NCBI GenBank assembly: GCA_945920215.1
Contig: CAMEJM010000014.1
Span: forward strand, 1-39,904
Direction of reading: 5' to 3'
Source of the DNA: an uncultured bacterium
GTDB taxonomy: Bacteria; Bacillota; Clostridia; Oscillospirales; CAG-272
Length of the DNA stretch: 39,904 nucleotides
In this document: piece after piece, positions 22,090 through 29,826 of the stretch
How positions within the stretch are numbered: position 1 is the first letter of the stretch
How the letters are laid out: every line of letters starts with the position of its first letter
Position numbers and translations under genes: made by a program
The notes under the pieces: model-generated
Databases searched by the model: none
Seen by the model: the letters and a program-made list of their open reading frames with translations, nothing else
What the model was told of the DNA's origin: nothing

Positions 22090-22575
22090 ATGAGCGAAAA
22101 AGTATTGATCGCCGGCACCTTTGACCCCATCACAAGGGGGCACCTTGACCTGATCGAACGCGCCGCCGCGGAATACCCGCAGGTATCTGTCGGCGTGTTT
22201 GTCAACGCCGAAAAAACCTGTCTGCTTCCCCTTTCCCTGCGCCTGCGCCTGATCGAACTCGCCGTCGCCCCCCGCGCGGGCACGGATGTAGTCGTCTCGG
22301 ACGGCTACACGGCGGATTTTGCCAAAGCGCACGGCTACACCTTGCTGTTGCGCGGCTACCGTGACGAGCGGGACCTTGCCTACGAAAACGAAATCGCCGC
22401 ATTCAATCTTGCCCGCGCGGGGATCCCCACGCGGCTTGTCCGGGCGGACCCCGCCCTGACCTCGGTCAGCTCCACCCGCGTGCGGGAGGCGGTTGCCGCA
22501 AAGGATAAGGCGGCGCTGGCGGCGCTGGTTCCGCCCGCCTGCCTGGACGAGCTGCTTGCATATCTGCGCCTGTGA
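22090..22575 (+). CDS. coaD: Phosphopantetheine adenylyltransferase
   Basis: CoaD transfers AMP from ATP to 4'-phosphopantetheine, the fourth step of coenzyme A synthesis. The 161-residue length is typical. The nucleotidyltransferase motif AGTFDPITRGHLDLIERAA contains the T/HxGH signature, RGYRDERDLAYENEIA binds substrate, and SSTRVREA is the C-terminal ISSTxVR motif. The start follows GAGGAG. Third gene of the uvrC operon; a strong terminator follows. Confidence 0.96.
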   Translation: MSEKVLIAGTFDPITRGHLDLIERAAAEYPQVSVGVFVNAEKTCLLPLSLRLRLIELAVAPRAGTDVVVSDGYTADFAKAHGYTLLLRGYRDERDLAYENEIAAFNLARAGIPTRLVRADPALTSVSSTRVREAVAAKDKAALAALVPPACLDELLAYLRL

Positions 22576-22628
22576 TCCCGCCTCCGCGGCGCCCGCTCGG
22601 CTTTTCTGCCTCTGAACACTCCTCACCG

Positions 22629-22664
22629 CCCCGCTTTTTCGGGGAAAAAGTGGGGGGTTTTGTT
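22629..22664 (+). terminator. Terminator after coaD
   Basis: A 12-bp stem (22629-22640 with 22644-22655, one G-U) followed by GGTTTTGTTT. Confidence 0.85.
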
Positions 22665-22738
22665 TATTTTTGGGGTGTTTTCCTGTTTCTTCCCGCCATA
22701 TTTCTACCACTTGCCAAGCAAAATATTTGCATAAGAGG

Positions 22739-22767
22739 TTGCAAACGTTTTCCGTTTATGCTACAAT
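22739..22767 (+). promoter_or_regulatory. Promoter of the flippase-like gene
   Basis: TTGCAA (22739-22744), 17 bases, TACAAT (22762-22767). The leader to the start is about 90 bases. Confidence 0.7.
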
Positions 22768-22858
22768 AGCAACAATATAATATATATCATGTAGTTTTAT
22801 GCCCACGCGTGCCTGTGCGCGCACAGGCGTGAACCAATGCTCTGCGAAAGAAAGGCAC

Positions 22859-24058
22859 ATGATGGCAAAGATGAAAAGCGCGAAGAAGCGCAACAAAGCC
22901 GAAAAAATGTTGTCGGCACGCTCTCAGATGTTGAATATTCTGTTCAGCGTTGCCATTCTGACATTCACCATCATATATCTGTTCAACAGTATCTATGATA
23001 AAAACCACCCGATCAAGGCGGCGTATTTCGCGGACCTGAACTGGTGGTGGTTTCTCCCCGCTGCCCTCTGCATGGTCGCTTCCGTGATGTTTGAAACCAT
23101 GAATCTGTGGGTTTTGTGCCGCGCGGTCAAGTACCCCCGTTCGGTGCGCCAGTCCATGGTGTACGCTTCCTCCGATATTTACTTCTCCGCCATTACTCCG
23201 TCCGCCACAGGCGGTCAGCCCGCGGCGGCATACTATATGACCAAAAGCGGCGTTCCCCTTTCGCTTTCCACCGCGGTTCTGGTGCTGAACGTCACCATTT
23301 ATACCATCGGCTTGCTTGCCGTTGCCGGAATCGCCTTTCTCATCCGCCCCGGCTTCTTCATCAGTTTTTCGGGCATGGAAAAGGCGTGCGTGCTGATCGG
23401 TATGGGCTTCCATGCCATCCTCATCATCGTTTGCCTGATTTGTATGTTTTCCCGCCGCGTGGTCTTTTGGCTTGGCGACGTGGTGATCGGGCTGCTTGCG
23501 AAACTGCACATTTTCAAGAACAAAGAGGAGCGAGTCGCTTCTTTCCGCGCCGCGGTAACCAACTACCGCGATGCGTTTTCCATTGTCCGCAAGCATCGTT
23601 GGCTTCTTCCCTGCCTGCTTTTTAACGGCATTATGCAACGCGTCATTCTGGCGCCGATTACTTTCTTCGTGCTGCGCGCGATGGGGATGGACCAGATTCC
23701 TTTCTTTGAGATCATTTCCATGCAGCTCTACTGCACGGTCGGCGCCTCTGCCATTCCGCTGCCCGGCGGGGTCGGTATCGCCGAAACACTGTATATCAAC
23801 GTCTTCGATACCTTTATGCCGGGGCAGGAGAATCTCTGCTTCTTCTCCATGCTGCTCTCCCGCTCTTTCTCCTCTTATCTGTCTATTGTCTTCTGCGGGA
23901 CGCTGACCATGGTACACCATACGCGCATGAAACGCGCGGAGTTCAACCGCCGCCGTATGGCGCCGGCATTTGATTCGGTTTCCGGCGCGGACGACGAAGA
24001 TGACATGAATGTCATCGCACAGCAAGCGCACGATACGGATATGACGACGAAAGAATAG
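22859..24058 (+). CDS. MprF-like membrane protein (lysylphosphatidylglycerol synthase TM region, UPF0104)
   Basis: This integral membrane protein of about 399 residues matches the flippase domain of MprF (PF03706) without the cytoplasmic aminoacyl transferase domain. Eight or so membrane spans are visible. Family motifs include SDIYFSAITPSATGGQPAAAYYM (given here only as its position, about residues 103-125), with P-S-A-T-G-G-Q-P at its core, and AIPLPGGVGIAETLY in the penultimate loop. The N-terminus is very basic (KMKSAKKRNKAEK). Such proteins may flip lipids or export precursors, but the substrate cannot be read from the sequence. AAAGG lies before two adjacent ATGs (22859, 22862). It is a single-gene unit followed by hairpin array 1. 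Confidence 0.85.
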   Translation: MMAKMKSAKKRNKAEKMLSARSQMLNILFSVAILTFTIIYLFNSIYDKNHPIKAAYFADLNWWWFLPAALCMVASVMFETMNLWVLCRAVKYPRSVRQSMVYASSDIYFSAITPSATGGQPAAAYYMTKSGVPLSLSTAVLVLNVTIYTIGLLAVAGIAFLIRPGFFISFSGMEKACVLIGMGFHAILIIVCLICMFSRRVVFWLGDVVIGLLAKLHIFKNKEERVASFRAAVTNYRDAFSIVRKHRWLLPCLLFNGIMQRVILAPITFFVLRAMGMDQIPFFEIISMQLYCTVGASAIPLPGGVGIAETLYINVFDTFMPGQENLCFFSMLLSRSFSSYLSIVFCGTLTMVHHTRMKRAEFNRRRMAPAFDSVSGADDEDDMNVIAQQAHDTDMTTKE

Positions 24059-24086
24059 TACAGTCGAATCGTGCGCGCTGTGCAAC

Positions 24087-24292
24087 TATATTTGCCTGAC
24101 GGCAAGTAAGATGCCTGTCGGCGTGATATTCCACTTCGTGGAGTGATATTTCGCCTGTCGGCGAAGTTCAGGCAAATATAATATCTCTTTCGCCGCAAGG
24201 CGAAAATATCGTTTTGCAAAGCAAAATATCACTTCGGCGCAGCCGAAATATCTCTTTCACCGTAGGTGAAATGATCACTGCTTGCAAAGCAA
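24087..24292. repeat. Hairpin array 1
   Basis: Nine small hairpins with 3-4-base loops, e.g. TTCGCC-TGTC-GGCGAA (24150-24165), TTTCGCC-GCAA-GGCGAAA (24188-24205), TTTTGC-AAA-GCAAAA (24212-24226), TTCGGC-GCA-GCCGAA (24233-24247) and TTCACC-GTA-GGTGAA (24256-24270). Spacers read GTGATATT in the left part and AATATCNC in the right part. The left four hairpins are enclosed by a 13-bp perfect inverted repeat, TATATTTGCCTGA (24087-24099) with TCAGGCAAATATA (24168-24180). This unit recurs inverted in array 2. No gene lies in this stretch. Confidence 0.85.
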
Positions 24293-24356
24293 TCTCTCTT
24301 TGTTTAGAGCATAAGCGCAGAAGAAATTATGTTATCCATAACTATAATGGTGTGCA

Positions 24357-24731
24357 ATGAGTGAGAGCATTTTAATAAAGAAAACAAAAGAGTTTGCCAA
24401 AAACATTGTTGTATCGATTCGTGAAATTAAGGAAAGCAAAAGAGAAAACGTGTTGACAAACCAGCTTTTGCGTTCCGGTACAAGTATCGGTGCAAATATT
24501 CACGAGGCGCATTATGCTCACAGCGCTGCTGATTTTATTGCCAAACTTGAAATTGCACTCAAAGAATGTTTTGAAAGTGAGTATTGGCTACAGCTTTTAT
24601 TTGAAACAGGCTATTTAAGTAGCGAAGAATACAAAAGACTTATCAACGATTGCGGGGTCATCAGAAGAATGCTTATTTCATCCTGCAAAACTTTGAAAGA
24701 AAGAGAAAATGAATTGCATCCCATAAAGTGA
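24357..24731 (+). CDS. Four-helix-bundle protein (S23 / 23S rRNA intervening-sequence protein family)
   Basis: The 124-residue helical protein has family marks KTKEFAKNIV near the N-terminus, NQLLRSGTSIGANIHEAHYA (about 36-55) and SEYWLQLLFETGYL (about 73-86). S23 proteins (PF05635) were first found as ORFs in intervening sequences of 23S rRNA. They share the fold of Avd, the accessory protein of diversity-generating retroelements, and are thought to bind nucleic acid; no reverse transcriptase is present here. A TATAAT at 24343-24348 ends nine bases before the ATG and no ribosome site is visible, so the mRNA may be nearly leaderless. The gene is much AT-richer than its neighbours, a sign of transfer. 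It sits 65 bases after hairpin array 1. Confidence 0.88.
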   Translation: MSESILIKKTKEFAKNIVVSIREIKESKRENVLTNQLLRSGTSIGANIHEAHYAHSAADFIAKLEIALKECFESEYWLQLLFETGYLSSEEYKRLINDCGVIRRMLISSCKTLKERENELHPIK

Positions 24732-24844
24732 GCATTATATACCTAACCTTTACATAAATAGCGAGAACATAGTTTTCTATCAGTCTCACTTTTTATGTCT
24801 CCATTCCAATAATCAACCAATCTGCTCATTCAAGGAGACCTGTC

Positions 24845-25441
24845 ATGAAACGTGTGACTGCCCTCTTGCTCGGCGCTGTCCTTGCGTTGGCGGCGCTTCT
24901 GTCTTTTGCCGCCTGCGGCAAAAAGGAACCCGCCCCCACCTATTCCAACTTCGTCACCATCGAGGTGCAGGACTACGGGGAAATGCGGATTGAGCTGTTT
25001 CCCAGATATGCCCCCATGACGGTGGCAAATTTTCAGAAGCTTGTCAGCCAAGGCTTCTATAACGGTCTTACTTTCCACCGTGTTATCCCGGGTTTTATGG
25101 TTCAGGGCGGCGACCCCCTCGGGAACGGTACCGGCGGCTCCCCCAATACCGTCACGGGAGAATTTGCAAGCAACGGTTATACCAACCCTATGACCCACAA
25201 ACGCGGCACCATTTCGATGGCGCGAAGCAACGATTATAACAGCGCTTCCAGTCAGTTCTTTATCGTGCATAAGGATTCCCCTCACCTTGACGGCGAATAT
25301 GCCGCGTTCGGCAGGATCGTAGACGACGAGAAGTACTGGGAGACCCTTGATAAGATTGCCGCCGTTCAGACGGATCTCAGCGAAGGCAAAGGCGGCAAGC
25401 CTCTGACCCCCGTGGTGATCACCCGCATTTATTTTTCATAA
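24845..25441 (+). CDS. Peptidyl-prolyl cis-trans isomerase, cyclophilin-type lipoprotein
   Basis: A 198-residue cyclophilin with a lipoprotein signal: basic start MKRV, hydrophobic core, and lipobox SFAAC with the lipidated Cys near residue 24. It should sit on the outer face of the membrane and speed folding of exported proteins. The domain shows GLTFHRVIPGFMVQGGDP (catalytic Arg in FHRV), the Ser-rich SASSQFFIVH and YAAFGRI. AAGGAG precedes the ATG. It is closely related to the cytoplasmic copy at 29827 and lies between hairpin arrays 1 and 2. Confidence 0.93.
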   Translation: MKRVTALLLGAVLALAALLSFAACGKKEPAPTYSNFVTIEVQDYGEMRIELFPRYAPMTVANFQKLVSQGFYNGLTFHRVIPGFMVQGGDPLGNGTGGSPNTVTGEFASNGYTNPMTHKRGTISMARSNDYNSASSQFFIVHKDSPHLDGEYAAFGRIVDDEKYWETLDKIAAVQTDLSEGKGGKPLTPVVITRIYFS

Positions 25442-25454
25442 GCCTCATAACCAT

Positions 25455-25505
25455 TTGCGCAGTATCGGCTCAGTTACCCTCACGCCGGTGCTGCGCAATT
25501 CTGTT
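25455..25505 (+). terminator. Terminator after the PPIase lipoprotein gene
   Basis: TTGCGCAG (25455-25462) pairs with CTGCGCAA (25491-25498), with inner CGGC/GCCG; a T-rich tail follows. Confidence 0.75.
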
Positions 25506-25582
25506 TCTTTTCCTTATACGAAGCAAACCCGGATATTCAAACGAAATGCAACGTATCCACACCGGGATTTCTTGGGTCTATC

Positions 25583-25790
25583 TTAGCCCCCCCGGAGGGA
25601 GCCACGTCAGCCTCCCTCATCGAGAAAACGATATGCGCGGCGCTCTCTTTGCCTCCATTATCGAGGGAGGGAGCCTATGGAAAACAATGAAAAAGAGGGG
25701 CGGCAAAACCGCAGTTTCCATAGGGATTTTAGTAATAAATAAAATATAGCACACTATACTTCGCAGTCGCGAAACGTAGTGTGCTTTTTT
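25583..25790. repeat. Composite palindromic element (MITE-like)
   Basis: Contains GGAGGGAG and CCTCCCTC inverted blocks (25588-25672), then CCTATGGAAA (25674-25683) pairing with TTTCCATAGG (25715-25724), then AGCACACTA (25748-25756) pairing with TAGTGTGCT (25777-25785) around an inner TTCGC-AGTC-GCGAA hairpin, followed by T6. Blocks of the GCTCCCTC...GAGGGAGC kind are common dispersed palindromes in Oscillospiraceae; another lies near 29391-29410. No transposase is present. The last hairpin could terminate transcription. Confidence 0.5.
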
Positions 25791-25821
25791 GTCCACAAAA
25801 GACTATTGCGTTAAGTTATAT

Positions 25822-26023
25822 TTTTAGCCTTGCGGCTAAAAGTGTTATGCAAAGAGCTTGCGTTATATTTTGACTTTCAGTCAAAGTGATATTATATTTG
25901 CCTTAACTTCCCCGACAGGGAAAATATCACTTTGCGTTAGCAGAATATCACGCCGACAGGCATATCACTTGCCGTAAGGCAAATATAGTTGCGGAGTAGC
26001 GATAATCACTATCGCTACTCCGC
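25822..26023. repeat. Hairpin array 2
   Basis: Eight hairpins, e.g. TTTTAGCC-TTGC-GGCTAAAA (25822-25841), TTTGACT-TTC-AGTCAAA (25869-25885), TTCCC-CGACA-GGGAA (25908-25922), and a last long one of 14 bp (25991-26023). Spacers include GTGATATT and AATATCAC. 25893-25987 is a diverged reverse-complement copy of array 1 unit 24087-24180, enclosed by its own 13-bp perfect inverted repeat TATATTTGCCTTA/TAAGGCAAATATA. No gene lies here. Confidence 0.85.
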
Positions 26024-26044
26024 TAAAGGCGCAGCCCTGTTGGG

Positions 26045-26101
26045 TTTCTCATCTGAGTTTCCTCATTTGAGATTTTCCATTTGAGAGATTCAATTTGCGT
26101 T
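26045..26101. repeat. Short decaying tandem repeat
   Basis: Four imperfect 14-base units around CTCATCTGAG, CTCATTTGAG, CCATTTGAG and CAATTTGCG follow array 2. The first two are small palindromes. Confidence 0.4.
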
Positions 26102-26125
26102 TTCAGATTTCCGCCGTACGGGCAA

Positions 26126-26260
26126 TCAGAAGTTGTCGATCGGCAGAGTCTGAATTTTTTCGATTGTGGGTTCGCTGGTGGCGATCACATCCTGTGCGTC
26201 AAACGCAATGATCTCTACCACAGGGGTCGTATAATCGGGAGTATTCTTCATATCTTTCAT
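26126..26260 (-). CDS. Small conserved-type protein (44 aa) after the GLUG protein gene
   Basis: The peptide starts MKDMKNTPDYTTPVVEII and continues with FDAQDVIATSEPTI, ending PIDNF. The pattern P-x-[VL]-E-I-I-x-F-x-x-x-D-V-I-x-T-S is one I have seen in many short unannotated Clostridia proteins beside surface or secreted protein genes. GGGAAAGGGG precedes the ATG at 26260, and the start is 21 bases past the stop of the large secreted protein, so they share an operon. No membrane span or signal peptide. Function unknown; a RiPP-like precursor or a secretion-linked regulator would fit the size, but nothing proves either. Confidence 0.6.
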   Translation of the reverse strand: MKDMKNTPDYTTPVVEIIAFDAQDVIATSEPTIEKIQTLPIDNF

Positions 26261-26281
26261 CTCTGTTTCCCCTTTCCCGTT

Positions 26282-28969
26282 TTACTGCATTGCATACGCT
26301 CTGACAGCGTACATATAAATGGCGGCTGCTTTTGCAAGATTCTGAACTTCGACGGTGTACTCGTCATTGAGATAGAGTGCGAGGAAGTTACCGACGGAAT
26401 AAGTCCCGGTTGCCAGCGAATTGCCGTCGCTGTCAAGCAGCGCCAAGGTCAGCTCGTTGAGCAGCATCCCTGCGTGCAGGTCGGTCACGGTCGCTTCGCC
26501 GTCTACAAACTCGTAATCGTAATTCTGGTCGTCAACAGTGACTCTCAGTTTCGCCGCGCTCTGACCTTCTTTCAGCTTCAGCACCATGTTCACGCTGCTG
26601 TCCAAGTTGGCAGCCACCGTCACGTATGTGTTGAGGTCAGCCGCAGATACGCCCGAAAGCGTCATTTTAGAGGCATTGTATCCGCTGACGTCAATGGTGC
26701 CCTCATAACCGGTCGCAGCTATGAAGTCCGCAATCGCGGTGGAGGAGCCGTATCTGTTGATCTGTGCGGCGTCCACATATCCCACCATGCCGATCAGCAG
26801 CTTCTGTAAAGCGGCGGTGCCGCCGTTGTACATACGTTGTGCGTAAGCCATCGGAGAGTAAGCTTTGATCACAAGCGACTCATAGGTAATTTCGTTCACA
26901 GTTACTGCAAGGTGATAGTCACGGAGCTCTGCCATGTCAGCTGCACTGATGCCGCCTACCACAAAGGTGTAGTAGCCCTCGGTTTCATTCAGCACTCCCG
27001 CAAAGGTGTTGCCCAAATTGTCCTTGAGTGCAACGGTCGCGCCGTCCACACTGGGCATCTTCGCCGCAGCAAGCTTCATGTTCAGCGTCATCTCACCGCC
27101 GAGCGACAGGGTCGCACCGGAGAGAGCCAGCGCAAAGGTCATCTGCTCGGGAGCAGTGGTTCCCTGCACCCAAGGTGCATAACCATTTGCTTTGGCGTAT
27201 GTATTCAGCTTGCCGAGCACCGTCCCGTCGGTCAGATCCGATGCGTTACCCGTGGTCAGCACTGTGGTATAACCGGTTCCTGTCGTATCATATGCGGAGT
27301 AGACGCTCTCCTGTGCTGTTCCTTTCACGGTTGCCGTCACAAGGAACGAACTGTCAGTGGTATTAAGATTGTATACAACAGTCTTCGAACTTACTAGGCT
27401 TGAAGGAGAGAAGATCGCCACTCTGCCGCCTGCCTTCGAAACGGACAGGTCCGCTTTCATATACGAATTCTTGAAAGCAATGTTATAGGAAGATTTGTTG
27501 CCTTGAGAGAGTTTCGCACAGCCGATGACCGCAGCTGCATAGTCTGTTGCCGTAACGGTACCCATGAGAATGCCGTTGTTAAACGTCAGCGCAGCGGAAC
27601 CGTAAGCGCTTTCCAAATACCCGGCAAACAAACCGGCATAACTGCCGCTCGCCGTCACGTTGCCGTAATTGGCGCAGTTATTTACCACAGGGTCGATCGC
27701 GGCCCAAGCCTGCCCGCTGAGATAACCACAAAAACCGCCCACGTAATCCGCGCCGCTGATATGACCGAAGTTGGCGCAGTTGGTTATCTTAATTGCCGGT
27801 TTGATGCCGGTTGCCCTACCGATCAGACCGCCTACGTTGCTTCCCGCAGTGACATTGGCGCGGTTGACGCAGTCGGTCATCACAATTGTTGTATCCGTGC
27901 CGCCTCCGTTGCCCGCGTATGCCAATATACCACCCACCGTTGCAGCAGCGCCCGCATCAATGGTACCGGTGTTTTCGCATTCACTGATTGTGAAGGTCTT
28001 TATGCGATTTGTATAACCGATAATGCCGCCCACCTGACCGTCTGCAGCGGTCGTAGTCGTGGTGAGAGCCCCGGTGTTGCGGCACCCCTGAACGGTAACT
28101 TTGTTAATAAATGCAGAGTCGCCGTTGGATATGTCACCGACAATGCCGCCCAATCTTGCCGCCGTAGAGGTGATATTCGCCGTATTCACGCAATCGGTAA
28201 TAGTAAAAATACCCAAAGAAGAATTGGAACAACCCAAAATACCACCGCACGTGGAGGTCGCTGTTATGGCGCCGCCAAAGGAGGACTTGTCGATAGTAGC
28301 GCCTGTCGTTGCGCTCGCCACACTTGCATAGGTCACAAGTCCGCCGACCGTCGTTCCGCTCAGCGTAGAGTCGTACACATGGCAGTTTCTGATGACAGCT
28401 CCGTCGGTCAAGGATACGGCAAAGGTTGCAGCAGTCCCTTGGGTCGTAAGATTCAGCCCGCGGAGGTTCATATTCTCAACCGTGCCGTTTATGGTATTGA
28501 ACAAAGCGTTGGTTGCACTGCTTGAGGACGAAGAAGAAATCACAAGATTGTAAAGAGTGTACTCTCCGCCGTCAAGGTAGCCGGAGAAGACCTGCCCTCC
28601 GCTCAAGGCGGAAAGCGCATTCATCGTACTACCGTCCTCGCCCACATAATTCACGTCGTTGAAATACAGGTCAGCGGTAATCTTATAATACTTGCCCGCT
28701 GTCGTTTCAGCGGTCGCGTTGTTGCGGAAATAGACAAAGTCGCCGGGCGTTTGGATCAAATACGGCGTTGCTTCCGCCCCGTCGCCCTCCAAAGTCTCGG
28801 AGACCGTGCCGTCCCAAACAGTCGCACCACCGGGCAGTGCTGTTGCCGTTCCGGGCACGTACTCATCTGCGCTCGCGGTCACGCCAAGGGCGACCACCGC
28901 GCTCATCAGCATTGCCGCGACAAGGACAAGGCTGAAGAGTCTGCTCACTTTTCCGTTTTTCTTTTTCAT
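26282..28969 (-). CDS. Large secreted protein with GLUG-type repeats
   Basis: An 895-residue exported protein. It starts MKKKNGKVSRLFSLVLVAAM with a signal peptide cleaved near VTASA-DE. Residues about 60-110 form an entry domain (ATPYLIQTPGDFVYFRN) seen before GLUG repeats. About 190-470 holds six or more repeats of the type [CN]-x-N-x-[GA]-x-[IV]-x-A...[VI]-G-G-[ILF]-[IVL]-G-Y, as in CENTGTIDAGAAATVGGIL, expected to form a beta helix. The C-terminal 280 residues are a Clostridia-type domain (LSLGGEMTLNMKLAAAK). There is no LPXTG or dockerin, so anchoring is unclear. GAGAGG eight bases before ATG 28969 decides the start over a GTG at 28978. Confidence 0.85.
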   Translation of the reverse strand: MKKKNGKVSRLFSLVLVAAMLMSAVVALGVTASADEYVPGTATALPGGATVWDGTVSETLEGDGAEATPYLIQTPGDFVYFRNNATAETTAGKYYKITADLYFNDVNYVGEDGSTMNALSALSGGQVFSGYLDGGEYTLYNLVISSSSSSSATNALFNTINGTVENMNLRGLNLTTQGTAATFAVSLTDGAVIRNCHVYDSTLSGTTVGGLVTYASVASATTGATIDKSSFGGAITATSTCGGILGCSNSSLGIFTITDCVNTANITSTAARLGGIVGDISNGDSAFINKVTVQGCRNTGALTTTTTAADGQVGGIIGYTNRIKTFTISECENTGTIDAGAAATVGGILAYAGNGGGTDTTIVMTDCVNRANVTAGSNVGGLIGRATGIKPAIKITNCANFGHISGADYVGGFCGYLSGQAWAAIDPVVNNCANYGNVTASGSYAGLFAGYLESAYGSAALTFNNGILMGTVTATDYAAAVIGCAKLSQGNKSSYNIAFKNSYMKADLSVSKAGGRVAIFSPSSLVSSKTVVYNLNTTDSSFLVTATVKGTAQESVYSAYDTTGTGYTTVLTTGNASDLTDGTVLGKLNTYAKANGYAPWVQGTTAPEQMTFALALSGATLSLGGEMTLNMKLAAAKMPSVDGATVALKDNLGNTFAGVLNETEGYYTFVVGGISAADMAELRDYHLAVTVNEITYESLVIKAYSPMAYAQRMYNGGTAALQKLLIGMVGYVDAAQINRYGSSTAIADFIAATGYEGTIDVSGYNASKMTLSGVSAADLNTYVTVAANLDSSVNMVLKLKEGQSAAKLRVTVDDQNYDYEFVDGEATVTDLHAGMLLNELTLALLDSDGNSLATGTYSVGNFLALYLNDEYTVEVQNLAKAAAIYMYAVRAYAMQ

Positions 28970-29174
28970 GATGTACACCTCTCTGTGTTCTCAGTGGTTT
29001 CGCAAAAAATGAATCTATATGACTTTTTTCCCTGCGCCGCTTCCGCTTCAGAAGCGGGCAACGAAAAAGCAATATACAGAAGTATGTAGAGTGTGAATAA
29101 AATATGTACTCTCCACTCCCGCGCGCTATATTATATATAAAACAGTACGCAAATGTACGCGATTGTCGCGTATA

Positions 29175-29318
29175 ATGGAAAAAATACGTTTCTGCATCAA
29201 AACAGATTTGTGCAAATTGTACAACGACCCGTCATACCGCAATTTGCAGAGCTTTCTGCAAGTCCGGGAGCAGGAGAAAGAACTGTTTTTATACGATTCC
29301 GCACTCATGAATGCGTAA
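29175..29318 (+). CDS. Possible small protein (47 aa), doubtful
   Basis: Starts MEKIRFCIKTDLCKLYND and ends DSALMNA. The charged helical composition looks protein-like, but no ribosome site precedes the ATG. TATAAT at 29171-29176 overlaps the start codon, so it would have to be truncated at its 5' end or read from a TTG upstream. It may be the remnant of a larger gene. Confidence 0.25.
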   Translation: MEKIRFCIKTDLCKLYNDPSYRNLQSFLQVREQEKELFLYDSALMNA

Positions 29319-29781
29319 TTTTCTGCGTTTTTACCAAATGCTTCCGTTCTTCCATATGTCGGAGCAACTCCGGCTGCGGGTGCGTGCGCATGGCTCCCTC
29401 GGTGAGGGGGCTCATTCATTAACGGACGACTTCTGCACTTTTTAAAAGCACGCCTGCGTACTTGCCTACACTTTTCTTTGAGTTTATTATAATAATATTT
29501 CGAAACATTTGATACGTTATATTAACGTATCGCATGCAAATTGTAGCAAATTGACGGCAAACAAGGATGTGATTTGTATATCTTGTACGCGTATTATGCT
29601 CTCCTGCAGCAAAGGTTTTCCGGGAGAACGCGCAGTAGCCGCCGGGGGGTAGCTTCTCCTATGTGCTATCCCTTGCCGTCCATACGCTGCATTATATGCG
29701 CTGCGCGGTAAAAATTGTGTCGAAGTGTGAGAACCTGCAATCCTTATTCGCGTGTTTAATGCGGCGCACTATACAGAAATC

Positions 29782-29805
29782 CCCCGGCTGCCGCGGCAGC
29801 CGGGG
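29782..29805 (-). terminator. Terminator after the second PPIase gene
   Basis: A perfect 11-bp stem CCCCGGCTGCC/GGCAGCCGGGG with a two-base loop, 20 bases past the stop. Confidence 0.75.
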
Positions 29806-29826
29806 AAAATACGGATTCTGAGCCGC

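Larger units (their letters stand above)
28979..29826. other. Gene-poor interval between the GLUG protein and the second PPIase
   Basis: About 850 bases, AT-rich. Holds a run of A/T boxes (29115-29145), a palindrome around ATACGTTATATTAACGTAT (29512-29530), the GCTCCCTC/GAGGGGGC block (29391-29410), and the PPIase terminator. Apart from a weak 47-codon ORF at 29175 I see no gene. Confidence 0.5.

Noticed and set aside
24357-24731. Avd protein of a diversity-generating retroelement
   Set aside because: The fold is related, but no reverse transcriptase and no template/variable repeat pair exist in the window; the plain S23 family fits better.
25677-25742. A 21-codon ORF with a GGAGGGAG ribosome-like site
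   Set aside because: It lies fully inside a palindrome (CCTATGGAAA/TTTCCATAGG) of a repeat-like element, so the start signal is probably part of the repeat.
29126-29419. Minus-strand 97-codon ORF in the AT-rich gap
   Set aside because: No ribosome site, low-complexity composition, and it crosses the palindromic GCTCCCTC block.
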